DNA from: Lachnoanaerobaculum sanguinis
GTDB taxonomy: Bacteria; Bacillota; Clostridia; Lachnospirales; Lachnospiraceae
Direction of reading: 5' to 3'
DNA: 64,000 bases
NCBI RefSeq assembly: GCF_033242365.1
Contig: NZ_BTHK01000007.1
Location: 62,001-126,000, forward strand
The notes under the pieces were generated by a model that ran no database searches, was not told where the DNA came from, and was given only the letters and a program-made list of their open reading frames with translations. Below are positions 17,635 through 26,513 of this stretch, one piece after another. Positions within the stretch are counted from its first letter, which is position 1, and every line of letters starts with the position of its first letter. The translations under genes were made by a program, and so were the position numbers.

Positions 17635-18294
17635 ATGTTGATGGAGAAGGAAAGACTGCTTTTAATAGAGTACGGAAAGAAACTTGTAAAAGCGGGACTT
17701 ACCAAGGGAACAGGTGGTAACCTGAGTATATTTGACAGAAAGAACGGACATGTGGCAATCACTCCTTCAGGAATAGATTTCTTTGAGATACAGCCTGAGG
17801 ACATAGTTATCATCGATGTTGACGGAAATGTGATTGAGGGAAACAGAGTTCCTTCATCAGAGTGGGCAATGCATGTAATGCCATATAAATACAGAGATGA
17901 TATCGATGCTGTTATTCATGCTCATACAATGTATGCAACCGTTATGGCTTGTCTCAGACAGGAACTTCCGGCAACTCATTATATGATCGCTGTAGCAGGT
18001 GAGAACGTAAGAGTGGCCGAGTATGCTACATACGGAAGCCCAGAGCTTGCAAAGAATGCTTTTGAAGCAATGAAGGACAGAAAAGCTGTTATTTTGGCAA
18101 ACCATGGAATCCTTGCAGGTGCAAATGATTTGCTTAACGCTTTCAATATTATAGAAGAAATTGAGTACTGTGCCGAAGTTTACACTAAGGCTAAGGCTAT
18201 CGGTGAGCCGGTAATATTACCTCACGAAGAAATGACTCTGATGGCAGAGAAGTTCAAGACATATGGTCAGAGGGTTAGTATTAAAGATAAATAG
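17635..18294 (+). CDS. fucA: L-fuculose-1-phosphate aldolase (class II)
   Basis: Zinc-dependent aldolase of 219 residues splitting fuculose-1-phosphate into dihydroxyacetone phosphate and L-lactaldehyde. Family marks seen are GLTKGTGGNLSIFDR (phosphate binding), PSGIDFFEIQPEDIV, the catalytic Glu in SSEWAMH, the zinc ligands in VIHAHTMYATVMA, and a third His in ANHGILAG. Start set at ATG 17635 because AAAGGGG lies 8-14 nt upstream; a TTG at 17611 would add eight unlikely residues. The lactaldehyde product is handled by the reductase at 22394. Confidence 0.93.
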   Translation: MLMEKERLLLIEYGKKLVKAGLTKGTGGNLSIFDRKNGHVAITPSGIDFFEIQPEDIVIIDVDGNVIEGNRVPSSEWAMHVMPYKYRDDIDAVIHAHTMYATVMACLRQELPATHYMIAVAGENVRVAEYATYGSPELAKNAFEAMKDRKAVILANHGILAGANDLLNAFNIIEEIEYCAEVYTKAKAIGEPVILPHEEMTLMAEKFKTYGQRVSIKDK

Positions 18295-18306
18295 GAGGGA
18301 GATCTT

Positions 18307-19806
18307 ATGTCAGCATTACTCACAATGAAAAATATAAAGAAATCTTTCTCCGGAGTTGCAGCATTAAAAAATGCCGAACTTGAACTTAATAAGAGTGAAG
18401 TAGTAGCACTGATGGGTGAAAACGGTGCCGGAAAATCAACTCTTATGAAGATTTTGACAGGAATATATTCTAAGGATGAGGGTACTGTAACTTTTGAAGG
18501 AAAAGAAGTAGAGTACAAGTCTGTATCCGAATCTGAAGAGGCGGGAATTGCAATCGTACATCAGGAATTAAATATGATGAACGATCTGACAGTAGCACAG
18601 AATCTTTTCATCGGAAAAGAGAGAAAAAAAGGAATCTTTATAGACGATGCAAAGATGGCTGAGGATGCCAGAGAACTGTTCAAAAAGCTTAATGTAGATA
18701 TAAATCCTAATGTAAAAATAGGAAGTCTTACTGTAGGAAAGCAGCAGATGGTGGAGATTGCAAAGGCTATCTCAACAAATGCAAAGGTTATTGTGTTTGA
18801 TGAGCCTACAGCAGCGCTTACAGATTCCGAAATAGAAGAGCTTTTCAAAGTTATAAACGATTTGAGAGCTAAGGGTACGGGAATAATTTATATCTCACAC
18901 AGAATGGACGAAATTAATGTCATCTCGGACAAGGTTATTGTTATGAGAGACGGAGAATATGTAGGTACTTTGGTAACAAAAGAATGTACAAAAGACGACA
19001 TTATTAAGATGATGGTCGGAAGAACAGTCTTTATGGAACCAAAGACCAAATCTGATGTAAGTGCGGATGCGGAAGTTGTACTCAGATGTGAAAATCTGAA
19101 CAGAGGAAAGTACGTAAAGAATGTTTCCTTTGAGCTGAGAAAGGGTGAGATACTCGGTTTCTCAGGACTTATGGGTGCAGGAAGAACGGAAGTTGCAAGA
19201 CTTATCTTCGGTGCGGACCCGATGGATTCCGGTAAGATATATATTCACGGTAAGGAAGTAAGTATAAAATCCACAAAGGATGCCGTAAATGCAGGTATCG
19301 GTTATCTGTCAGAAGACAGAAAGAGATATGGACTTTTGGTAGATAAGTCTGTAGAAGAGAACACCTGCCTGTCTTCACTTGAAAAATTCACAAAAGGCCT
19401 GTTTATAGACGGGTCAAAGTCAAAAAGTGTCAGTGAAAAATATGTTCAGGAATTAAGAACCAAAACACCAAGTGTTACACAGATTATAAAGAAACTTTCA
19501 GGTGGAAACCAGCAGAAGGTCGTTATAGCGAAGTGGTTGGTAAAGGATTCTGAAATATTGATATTTGACGAACCTACAAGAGGTATAGACGTAGGTGCAA
19601 AGAGTGAAATATATGATTTGATGGAAAGATTGGTTAAAGAAGGCAAATCCATAATAATGATTTCATCGGAATTGCCGGAAGTACTCAGAATGAGCGACAG
19701 AGTCGTAGTAATGTGTGAAGGCAGAATAACAGGTTGTCTTGACATTTCTGAGGCCAGTCAGGAGGGAATCATGACATGTGCAACAAATAGACAGGGGGCA
19801 AAATAA
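18307..19806 (+). CDS. Sugar ABC transporter ATPase (RbsA/MglA type)
   Basis: Double nucleotide-binding subunit of 499 residues for a CUT2 sugar importer. First half: Walker A GENGAGKSTLMK, signature LTVGKQQMVEIAKA, Walker B VIVFDEPTAAL. Second half: degenerate Walker A GLMGAGRTEVAR, signature LSGGNQQKVVIAKW and Walker B ILIFDEPTRGIDVG. This pairing of one canonical and one degenerate P-loop is typical for RbsA. Context in the fucose operon points to L-fucose (or a fucoside) as cargo, replacing the FucP permease used in enterobacteria. The stop TAA shares one base with the next gene's ATG. Confidence 0.93.
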   Translation: MSALLTMKNIKKSFSGVAALKNAELELNKSEVVALMGENGAGKSTLMKILTGIYSKDEGTVTFEGKEVEYKSVSESEEAGIAIVHQELNMMNDLTVAQNLFIGKERKKGIFIDDAKMAEDARELFKKLNVDINPNVKIGSLTVGKQQMVEIAKAISTNAKVIVFDEPTAALTDSEIEELFKVINDLRAKGTGIIYISHRMDEINVISDKVIVMRDGEYVGTLVTKECTKDDIIKMMVGRTVFMEPKTKSDVSADAEVVLRCENLNRGKYVKNVSFELRKGEILGFSGLMGAGRTEVARLIFGADPMDSGKIYIHGKEVSIKSTKDAVNAGIGYLSEDRKRYGLLVDKSVEENTCLSSLEKFTKGLFIDGSKSKSVSEKYVQELRTKTPSVTQIIKKLSGGNQQKVVIAKWLVKDSEILIFDEPTRGIDVGAKSEIYDLMERLVKEGKSIIMISSELPEVLRMSDRVVVMCEGRITGCLDISEASQEGIMTCATNRQGAK

Positions 19807-20780
19807 TGAACCTAAAAAAGATTTTTTCAAATCAGCAGGCAGTGGTTATCGCCGCGCTGGTAGTAATATGTATAGTGTTTTCACTGTTAACAGATAAGTT
19901 CTTACAGGCTACAACATTTACAAACATTTCAAAGTCTGCTTACTATGTAGCATTTATGGCAATCGGAGTTACTTTCGTTATTGCTACAGGCGGTATCGAC
20001 CTTTCAATAGGTACAGTTGCTATATGCGCTGCACTTATAGGCGGAACCTTTATGGAAAAAGGCACACCGATGTTTGTTGTTATATTGATAATGCTCTTGG
20101 TTGGAGCCGTATTTGGACTTATAAACGGTATTTTGGTATCACATTTTGAGTTGCCGGCATTTATCGCGACACTCGGAACCATGATGGTATCAAGAGGCTT
20201 GGGCTCAATCGTATCAAAGACAAAGACAATATCATTCCCGCAGGGAAACAGTGCAGGTGCTTGGTTTAGAGAGATATTCATGGTAACAAAGGATGGCGGC
20301 ATCCTTCCAAAGAATTTCCCTACAGGATTTATACTTTTAGCAGTATGTGCCGTAGTAATGGCAATCGTGCTTAACAAGACAAGACTTGGAAGATATATTC
20401 TTTCAATAGGTTCAAACAAGGAAGCTACAAGACTTTCCGGTATTGATGTAAAAAGATATGAGACACTTGCTTATGTATTCTCAGGTGTGTTCGCAGCACT
20501 TGCAGGACTTGCATATGTAGCGGTATTCTCAACAGCACAGCCAAATACAGGTAACGGATTCGAGCTTGATGCTATCGCAGGAGTAGTTATAGGTGGTACA
20601 TCACTTTCAGGTGGTGTAGGTTCAATCGTTGGAACAATTATAGGTGTGTTTATCATGACAGTACTTAAGATCGGTTTCCCATACATCGGAGTACAGTCAC
20701 ATTATCAGCTCTTCATCACAGGAATCATATTAGTATTCGCTGTGTATATGGATATCTTAAATAGAAAAAGAAAGGGTTAA
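19806..20780 (+). CDS. Sugar ABC transporter permease (RbsC type)
   Basis: Polytopic permease of 324 residues of the CUT2/BPD_transp_2 group with about eight to ten membrane segments. The conserved ATGGIDLSIGTVAI motif near residue 60 and GGTSLSGGVGSIVGTIIGVFIM near residue 260 are typical of RbsC-like proteins. It overlaps the ATPase gene by 1 nt and is followed 14 nt later by the binding protein, so stoichiometric expression through coupling is likely. Confidence 0.93.
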   Translation: MNLKKIFSNQQAVVIAALVVICIVFSLLTDKFLQATTFTNISKSAYYVAFMAIGVTFVIATGGIDLSIGTVAICAALIGGTFMEKGTPMFVVILIMLLVGAVFGLINGILVSHFELPAFIATLGTMMVSRGLGSIVSKTKTISFPQGNSAGAWFREIFMVTKDGGILPKNFPTGFILLAVCAVVMAIVLNKTRLGRYILSIGSNKEATRLSGIDVKRYETLAYVFSGVFAALAGLAYVAVFSTAQPNTGNGFELDAIAGVVIGGTSLSGGVGSIVGTIIGVFIMTVLKIGFPYIGVQSHYQLFITGIILVFAVYMDILNRKRKG

Positions 20781-20794
20781 TTAAGGAGGAAATT

Positions 20795-21913
20795 ATGAAG
20801 AAGAGATTTTTAGCAGTTGCAGTAGCAAGTTTGATGGCAATGTCATTAGCGGCATGTGGCGGATCAAGCAGTAGTTCAAGTGAGGCTGAGAAGACAACAG
20901 CAGCACAGGCAGACGGATCAAAGTCTGAGGAGACAAAGGCGGAGGCAAGCGCTGACGGAAAGAAGATCAATGTTATCGCTAAGGGATTCCAGCATCAGTT
21001 CTGGAAAGCAGTTGAGAAGGGTGCAATGCAGGCAGGAACAGATTTAGGAGTTGAAGTATCATTCCAGGGTCCTGATAATGAGTCAGCTATTGCACAGCAG
21101 ATCGAGTATTTAGATGCAGCTATAGCACAAAAGCCTACAGCTATCTGCTTTGCGGCACTTGATACACAGGCAAGCTTGGGTTCAATCCAGACAGCAATGG
21201 ATGCAGGTATTCCGATTATCGGATTTGACTCAGGTGTTCCGGATGCACCGGAAGGAGCTATCAAGGCTAATGCATCTACAAACAACCTTGTAGCAGGACA
21301 GTTGGCAGCAAAAGAGACATATGAGCTTATCAAGGACAAGATTGACGGTGCTTCAGGTACAGTTAGAATCGGTGTTGTTGCTCAGGAGTCAAACTCACAA
21401 TCAATCGTTGAGAGAACAAAGGGCTTCGTTGAGGAGATGACAAAGCTTGTTGGAGAAGACAAAGTTTCAGTTGAAGGACATGACAGCTTAAAGAAAGAGA
21501 AGGCAGGCGCTCCTGTTGTTATCGATGTAGGTATCCCTGCAGAAGTTAAGGATGCAGACGGTGCAGCTGTTGCATCAGCTATCTTAGAGAAGTCAGACCT
21601 TATCGCAATCTACGGTTCAAACGAGTTCGCAGCAAACGCGATCATCACAGCTAACGAAGGTCTTGATAAGATCGGCGAAGGCAAAGTTGTTGCAGTTGGA
21701 TTTGACGCAGGTAAGAAGCAGCTTCAGGCAATCAAAGACGGTTTATTTGCAGGTAGCGTAACACAGGATCCTGTACAAATCGGTTATAAGGCAGTTGAGC
21801 TTGCAGTTAAGGCAGCAAACGGCGAGAGCGTATCAGATGTTGATACAGGTGCTTTATGGTACACAAAGGACAACATGGAAGATCCAAAGATTGCTCCATG
21901 TTTATATGAATAA
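20795..21913 (+). CDS. Sugar-binding lipoprotein of the fucose ABC importer (RbsB type)
   Basis: Solute-binding lipoprotein of 372 residues. The signal ends in lipobox LAAC with lipidated Cys21, followed by a Ser/Glu-rich spacer (to about 50) and a periplasmic-binding-protein 1 (peripla_BP_4) fold: VIAKGFQHQFWKAVEKGA, then GIPIIGFDSGVPD and the late FDAGKKQLQAIKDGLFAGSV. The codons are noticeably biased to a small set, as expected for a highly expressed binding protein. RBS AAGGAGG. The ligand is probably L-fucose by operon context. Confidence 0.93.
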   Translation: MKKRFLAVAVASLMAMSLAACGGSSSSSSEAEKTTAAQADGSKSEETKAEASADGKKINVIAKGFQHQFWKAVEKGAMQAGTDLGVEVSFQGPDNESAIAQQIEYLDAAIAQKPTAICFAALDTQASLGSIQTAMDAGIPIIGFDSGVPDAPEGAIKANASTNNLVAGQLAAKETYELIKDKIDGASGTVRIGVVAQESNSQSIVERTKGFVEEMTKLVGEDKVSVEGHDSLKKEKAGAPVVIDVGIPAEVKDADGAAVASAILEKSDLIAIYGSNEFAANAIITANEGLDKIGEGKVVAVGFDAGKKQLQAIKDGLFAGSVTQDPVQIGYKAVELAVKAANGESVSDVDTGALWYTKDNMEDPKIAPCLYE

Positions 21914-21922
21914 GAGGTAAAT

Positions 21923-22354
21923 ATGTTAAAAGGTATACCCGAGATAATATCACCGGAACTTTTAAAATACCTTTGTGAAATGGGTCATTCTGACAGACTT
22001 GTAATTGCAGACGGCAATTTCCCCACACATAGTGTGGGGAAGGATGCCCATATCATAAGAATGGACGGTCATGGTGTATGTGAGATATTGGATGCTATAT
22101 TAAAGCTATTTCCGCTTGACACATATGATCCACACCCGGTTAGTATTATGGAAAAAGTACCGGGAGATACAGTAGCGACTCCTATTTGGGATGAGTTCAA
22201 AGAAATCGTATCAAAATATGATACAAGACAAGATGCTATCGGAAGCATTGAAAGATTTAAATTTTACGATGAAGCAAGAAAAGCTTATTTGATTATTGCT
22301 ACATCAGAGAAGGCACTCTATGGCAATATAATGTTACAAAAGGGTGTTGTGTAA
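21923..22354 (+). CDS. fucU: L-fucose mutarotase (FucU/RbsD family)
   Basis: Sugar anomerase of 143 residues converting between alpha and beta L-fucose, which supplies the form used by the isomerase. RbsD/FucU signatures are seen: LLKYLCEMGHSDRLVIADGNFP with the conserved His22 and Asp24, and a C-terminal ATSEKALYGNIMLQKGVV in which Tyr and Asn are conserved. It starts 9 nt after the binding-protein gene. Confidence 0.93.
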   Translation: MLKGIPEIISPELLKYLCEMGHSDRLVIADGNFPTHSVGKDAHIIRMDGHGVCEILDAILKLFPLDTYDPHPVSIMEKVPGDTVATPIWDEFKEIVSKYDTRQDAIGSIERFKFYDEARKAYLIIATSEKALYGNIMLQKGVV

Positions 22355-22393
22355 TTTTGGTCAGTAAGTGACAGATTATTAGGGGGATTCATT

Positions 22394-23542
22394 ATGGCTA
22401 ACAGAATCATATTAAATGAAACATCATATCACGGACAGGGTGCTATTTTAAGCATTACAGAAGAAGCAAAGCGTAGAGGTTTCAAGAAAGCTTTTGTTTG
22501 TTCAGATCCGGATTTGATTAAGTTCAATGTAACAAAAAAAGTTACTGATTTGCTTGAAAAAGAGGGTCTTGAGTATGAGATTTATTCTGATATTAAGGCA
22601 AACCCTACAATTGAAAATGTTCAAAGCGGAGTAGCGGCTTTCAAAAAATCAGGTGCAGATTATATAATAGCTATCGGTGGCGGTTCATCTATGGATACCT
22701 CTAAGGCTATCGGAATAATTATTGCAAACCCTGAGTTTGAAGATGTGAGAAGTCTTGAGGGACTTTCACCTACAAAGAACACATGTGTTCCTATTTTTGC
22801 AGTACCTACAACAGCAGGTACAGCAGCAGAAGTTACTATAAACTATGTTATCACAGATGTAGAGAAGAAGAGAAAATTCGTGTGTGTAGATCCACATGAT
22901 ATTCCTGTAGTAGCATTTGTAGATCCTGATATGATGTCAAGCATGCCAAAGGGACTTACAGCTTCAACAGGTATGGATGCACTTACACATGCTATCGAAG
23001 GATATACTACAAAGGGTGCTAACATTATTACAGATATGTTCAATTTAAAGGCTATTGAGCTTATTGCAAAGTCACTTCGTGGTGCAGTAGAAAACACTGC
23101 AGAGGGAAGAGAAGGAATGGCTATAGGACAGTATCTGACCGGAATGGGATTTTCTAACTGTGGACTTGGAATAGTTCATTCAATGGCACATGGTCTTGGT
23201 GCATTGTATGATACACCTCATGGTGTAGCAAACGCTATTATTCTTCCAACAGTTATGGAATATAATGCTGATGCAGTTGGCGAAAAGCTCAGAGATGTGG
23301 CTAAGGCTATGGGAGTTGAAGGCACAGAGAATATGAGCGAAGCAGAATACAAAAAGGCAGCCGTTGATGCGGTAAAGAAGCTTTCTGAAGATGTAGGCAT
23401 TCCAAAGGATTTAAAAGAAATAGTAAAACCTGAGGATGTAGACTTCTTATCACAGTCAGCAATGGATGATGCCTGTAGACCGGGCAATCCAAGAGATCCA
23501 AAGTTTGAGGATATTAAGGAATTATTCCTCAGCTTGATGTAA
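22394..23542 (+). CDS. fucO: Lactaldehyde reductase (iron alcohol dehydrogenase)
   Basis: Group III iron-containing dehydrogenase of 382 residues, reducing L-lactaldehyde to 1,2-propanediol with NADH under anaerobic conditions and so recycling NAD. Dinucleotide site AIGGGSSMDTSKAIG, threonine-rich PTTAGTAAEVT, and metal ligands in MDALTHAIEGY, HSMAHGLGALYDTPHGVAN and NAIILP are all present. Close likeness to FucO in length and motifs, and its place as the last fucose-operon gene, make the assignment firm. It is followed by a terminator at 23571. Confidence 0.92.
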   Translation: MANRIILNETSYHGQGAILSITEEAKRRGFKKAFVCSDPDLIKFNVTKKVTDLLEKEGLEYEIYSDIKANPTIENVQSGVAAFKKSGADYIIAIGGGSSMDTSKAIGIIIANPEFEDVRSLEGLSPTKNTCVPIFAVPTTAGTAAEVTINYVITDVEKKRKFVCVDPHDIPVVAFVDPDMMSSMPKGLTASTGMDALTHAIEGYTTKGANIITDMFNLKAIELIAKSLRGAVENTAEGREGMAIGQYLTGMGFSNCGLGIVHSMAHGLGALYDTPHGVANAIILPTVMEYNADAVGEKLRDVAKAMGVEGTENMSEAEYKKAAVDAVKKLSEDVGIPKDLKEIVKPEDVDFLSQSAMDDACRPGNPRDPKFEDIKELFLSLM

Positions 23543-23570
23543 ATTTGTTACCTTCTATATTATTTTAATA

Positions 23571-23618
23571 AAAGGGTGTATACTTACTTTAGGGTGAGTA
23601 TATGCCCTTTGTGTTTTA
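23571..23618 (+). terminator. Terminator of the fucose operon
   Basis: AAAGGGTGTATACT (23571-23584) pairs with AGTATATGCCCTTT (23597-23610) across a 12-nt loop, one bulge or mismatch, followed by GTGTTTT. Confidence 0.85.
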
Positions 23619-23719
23619 TATATACAAACTTATTTACATTTAGATATCAATATAGTACGATATACATAAATAACAGAAGTGAATTTAGAACTGATAGAAG
23701 TATTCAGTGGGGATATTAT

Positions 23720-23992
23720 ATGGAAAAATTTGATAAAAGATGCCCATACTGTGGAAAGATGATGGAAAGGGTAGAAATTCCCAGAGGCGGAGGGGATTCA
23801 CCTCATGATATCAAGTGGATTCCTGAACACAAAAAAGGTAAATGGTATGAGTAGTTATTATATTTCTTTTCTCAGGAAGATGAAGATAAAGTAATAGAAT
23901 TGACGAGTAAGTATTATCCAACAATTTGGGATGAGAAGAAGTGTATAGCCTACCTTTGCAGGGAGTGCAAAATAATAATAATCGATATTTAA
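23720..23992 (+). pseudogene. DUF6487-type zinc-ribbon protein interrupted by an in-frame TAG
   Basis: The frame starting at ATG 23720 reads RCPYCGKMMERVEI, a two-cysteine ribbon like its two downstream paralogues, then meets TAG at 23852-23854. The same frame continues without shift to TAA at 23990-23992 and encodes the missing second half, including CIAYLCRECKIIIIDI, which aligns with CIAYLCRGCEKVVIDI of the next gene. A single nonsense change has therefore split an ancestral ~90-residue protein. A 44-residue N-terminal piece may still be made. Suppression or a sequencing error are the alternatives. Confidence 0.72.
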
Positions 23993-24088
23993 AATCAAGA
24001 AGCTTTGCAGTATATATTCAAGATAAAGTTCATTATACAAAGACTTTTCCCTGTAGAGTAAAAAGGATATTTTAGTAAGGGAGGATTT

Positions 24089-24373
24089 ATGGAAAAAGCG
24101 GAAGTAAAATGCCCATACTGTGGAAAGATAATGAGTGAGGGCATAATAGATGGTGCAAGGTATTCACTTTGGTGGCGGGATACAGACAGTAAAAGAGGTT
24201 TTTTAAAATCGCTTTTAAATTTGGATAAAAAGAATGTAAGACTAAGCTATCCTTTTTATGATAAATATTGCATCGCTTATTTATGCAGGGGTTGTGAAAA
24301 GGTAGTAATAGATATTGCGGAAAATAATAGAAATATTAGAAGAGATTATGGCAGTGACATACAAATTGAGTGA
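24089..24373 (+). CDS. Small double-CxxC zinc-ribbon protein (DUF6487-like), paralogue 2
   Basis: Cytoplasmic protein of 94 residues with CPYCGK near residue 9 and CRGC near residue 70, four cysteines set to bind one zinc. The aromatic core YSLWW and hydrophobic IAYLCRGCEKVVIDI are shared with the flanking paralogues. Such ribbons (PF20097-like) are common in Lachnospiraceae, often in tandem, without known function. RBS GGGAGG precedes the ATG. It is a possible nucleic-acid or regulatory protein; nothing more can be said. Confidence 0.7.
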   Translation: MEKAEVKCPYCGKIMSEGIIDGARYSLWWRDTDSKRGFLKSLLNLDKKNVRLSYPFYDKYCIAYLCRGCEKVVIDIAENNRNIRRDYGSDIQIE

Positions 24374-24427
24374 CATTTTGTTTTTCAAATATGATATTCA
24401 GTTCATAGATTTATGAAAGAGGAGATT

Positions 24428-24658
24428 ATGGGAAGTTATTATAAGAAATGCCCGTATTGCGGCAGAGCAATGGAAAAAGGGAGTATACCTCCCGGAAGAT
24501 ATTCACTTAAGTGGAAGAGTGATTATGAAAATAGAAGCAGTCTAAACTATATGTTCAACTTTGATAAAAAGGATGTAAAGCTTGCTTCCGTTTGGGGTGA
24601 AATATGTTGCACCGCCTACCTTTGCAGAGTTTGCAGAAAGATAGTAATTGATGTATAA
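24428..24658 (+). CDS. Small double-CxxC zinc-ribbon protein (DUF6487-like), paralogue 3
   Basis: A 76-residue relative of the two genes upstream: CPYCGRAMEKGSI, YSLKW, then TAYLCRVCRKIVIDV. The start is placed at ATG 24428 because GAGGAG lies 4-9 nt before it, whereas the earlier ATG (24413) has no binding site. The three genes form a tandem-duplication set with clearly diverged middles. Confidence 0.68.
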   Translation: MGSYYKKCPYCGRAMEKGSIPPGRYSLKWKSDYENRSSLNYMFNFDKKDVKLASVWGEICCTAYLCRVCRKIVIDV

Positions 24659-24743
24659 ATCTAAATATCTAAGTTGACTTATTCTTTTAAAAATATATAA
24701 TAGGATTTAAGCGAAAATTAATTTTTGCTTTAAAATTATTTGA

Positions 24744-24749
24744 TATAAT
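24744..24749 (+). promoter_or_regulatory. Probable -10 box for the coiled-coil protein
   Basis: TATAAT at 24744-24749 in a very AT-rich stretch, 75 bp before the next ATG. A matching -35 is poor. Confidence 0.4.
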
Positions 24750-24823
24750 TGTCTAAATTACATTTGGACAAAGTTTGACGGTTTAGTAATAAATTGTCAC
24801 TTGGATTAAAGGAGGATACGACA

Positions 24824-25345
24824 ATGGGATTTTTTGATCAATTAGGTGATGTTGCAAAGAACTTGGGTGCAGCTGCAGGTGACCTTGCTAAACAGGTTAG
24901 CGATAAGACAAATGACGCTTTAGAGATAAGCAAGCTTAATTCAAAGATTTCGGCAGAGAGAGTTGAAATTGAAAAGGAAAAGAAGAAAATCAGTGAGACT
25001 CTTATAGAAAAATTTGCAAAGGGCGAGGAAGTACCTGAGGAGATAAAGGGATTCTGCGAGGCTATTAAGGAGCATTTCCTCAATATAGACAAGCTTAATG
25101 AGGAAATTGAAAAAGTAAAGAATACTGTAGGCAAGAAGGCGGAAGAAGTAAAAGATGCCGCAGTTGAAAAAGCAGAAGAAGTAAAAGATGCTGTAGCCGA
25201 AAAGGCTGAAGATGTAGCTGAAAAGGCTGAGGAAGTAAAGGATAAGGCTGTAGATACATTTAATGAGGCTAAAGAAGCTGTTGAAGACAAGGTAGAGGAT
25301 GTAAAGGAAGACATTAAAGAAGGTGTCGACAACATTCAGAATTAA
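24824..25345 (+). CDS. Alanine/lysine/glutamate-rich coiled-coil protein
   Basis: Hydrophilic protein of 173 residues beginning GFFDQLGDVAKNLGAAAGDLAKQV and then a long amphipathic helix. The second half repeats an 11-residue-like unit (AEEVKDAAVEK, AEEVKDAVAEK, AEDVAEK, AEEVKDKAV) typical of apolipoprotein-like or LEA-like helices and of YtxH/CsbD-neighbour stress proteins. It has no signal peptide or membrane segment. Start at ATG 24824 with a perfect AAAGGAGG 7 nt upstream. It could be a membrane-surface or stress-protective protein; function is not established. It is monocistronic, closed by a strong terminator. Confidence 0.7.
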   Translation: MGFFDQLGDVAKNLGAAAGDLAKQVSDKTNDALEISKLNSKISAERVEIEKEKKKISETLIEKFAKGEEVPEEIKGFCEAIKEHFLNIDKLNEEIEKVKNTVGKKAEEVKDAAVEKAEEVKDAVAEKAEDVAEKAEEVKDKAVDTFNEAKEAVEDKVEDVKEDIKEGVDNIQN

Positions 25346-25380
25346 TGCATTGATATTTCTATAGAAATTAATTAAAATAA

Positions 25381-25412
25381 GAGAGTAAAACCATATGGTT
25401 TTGCTCTTTTTT
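25381..25412 (+). terminator. Terminator after the coiled-coil gene
   Basis: AGAGTAAAACC (25382-25392) / GGTTTTGCTCT (25397-25407) around ATAT, one G-T pair, then TTTTT. Confidence 0.9.
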
Positions 25413-25463
25413 ATAAGAGGAAAATATGTTTCGGCTCGGAATAAATATATTTTGGAGGTAGTA

Positions 25464-26510
25464 GTGAAAAAAAGAATATTAGCTGTAATGGCATGTGCAC
25501 TATTGGCATTGTCAGGTTGTGCAAAGACAAATGTAAATGAGAGTACTTCAGTTGCGGAGAGTACTGCAGTAGAGAGTACACAAACAAGTACTGCAGGAGC
25601 AAATGAAGAGAGCCTTGGAACCATAAAGCTCGGTGGATTAAAAGGACCTACAAGCATCGGACTTGTAAAACTTATAGATGATGCAAACAAGGGAAGCCTT
25701 GCTTACAGTGTCGATTTTGATATGGAGACTGCACCTGATGTGATGGCACCAAAGCTTCTAAACGGAGAAGTGGATATTGCGGCATTGCCTGTAAATATGG
25801 GATCTGTACTTTTCAACAACTCAGACGGAAAGGTGACTATGCTTGATATAAGCACTCTCGGTATACTTTATATACTTGAAAAAGGAGATCAAAGTATAAA
25901 GAGCGTAGAAGACTTAAAGGGCAAGACAATAATAGCACATGGACAGGGTGCAACACCTGAGTATTCACTCAGTTATATCTTATCAGGACATGGACTTGAT
26001 ATAAATACCGATGTAACTATGGACTGGAAATCATCTGCGGATGAGGTTCTTGCAGCTGTTGAAAATGCAGACAATGCGGTAGTTATGTTGCCACAGCCAT
26101 TTGTAACTGTAGCTCAGACAAAAGTACAGAACTTGAATACTGTTTTGGATCTTACAAAGGAGTGGGATGCGCTTGGAACAGGCGGAAAACTTATCACAGC
26201 AGGTTTGTTTGTAAGAAACGATTTTCTTGAGTCAAATAAGGAACTTGTAGATGAGTTTATAGCTAACTACACAGATTCGGTAAAATGGATCAATGAAAAT
26301 GTGGACGAGGCATCAAAGCTTGTAGAGGCAAATGATATTATAAAAGCACCTATTGCAGCCAAGGCTATACCGTATTGCAACCTTGTTTCTATAACAGGAG
26401 ATGAGATGAAGAGCGCGACAGAGGATTATTTAATGACATTGTTTAATCTAAACCCTAAGTCTGTAGGTGGTGCATTGCCGGGAGAAGAGTTCTATTATAC
26501 CGGAAAATAG
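25464..26510 (+). CDS. NitT/TauT-type ABC transporter substrate-binding lipoprotein
   Basis: Binding lipoprotein of 348 residues. Start GTG 25464 is chosen because GGAGG lies 6-10 nt upstream and it yields a clean signal peptide with lipobox LSGC (Cys19). A Ser/Thr spacer is followed by an SBP type II fold of the NMT1/SsuA group: KLGGLKGPTSIGLVKL, MAPKLLNGEVDIAALPVNMGS, EDLKGKTIIAHGQGATPEYS. Members bind sulfonates, nitrate, thiamine precursors or unknown small molecules; the ligand cannot be called. Permease and ATPase genes follow directly. Confidence 0.88.
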   Translation: MKKRILAVMACALLALSGCAKTNVNESTSVAESTAVESTQTSTAGANEESLGTIKLGGLKGPTSIGLVKLIDDANKGSLAYSVDFDMETAPDVMAPKLLNGEVDIAALPVNMGSVLFNNSDGKVTMLDISTLGILYILEKGDQSIKSVEDLKGKTIIAHGQGATPEYSLSYILSGHGLDINTDVTMDWKSSADEVLAAVENADNAVVMLPQPFVTVAQTKVQNLNTVLDLTKEWDALGTGGKLITAGLFVRNDFLESNKELVDEFIANYTDSVKWINENVDEASKLVEANDIIKAPIAAKAIPYCNLVSITGDEMKSATEDYLMTLFNLNPKSVGGALPGEEFYYTGK

Positions 26511-26513
26511 TCT

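Noticed and set aside
24838..25690. Minus-strand frames over the coiled-coil gene
   Set aside because: They are Ser/Phe-rich mirror translations of an Ala/Lys/Glu repeat protein with a perfect plus-strand RBS.
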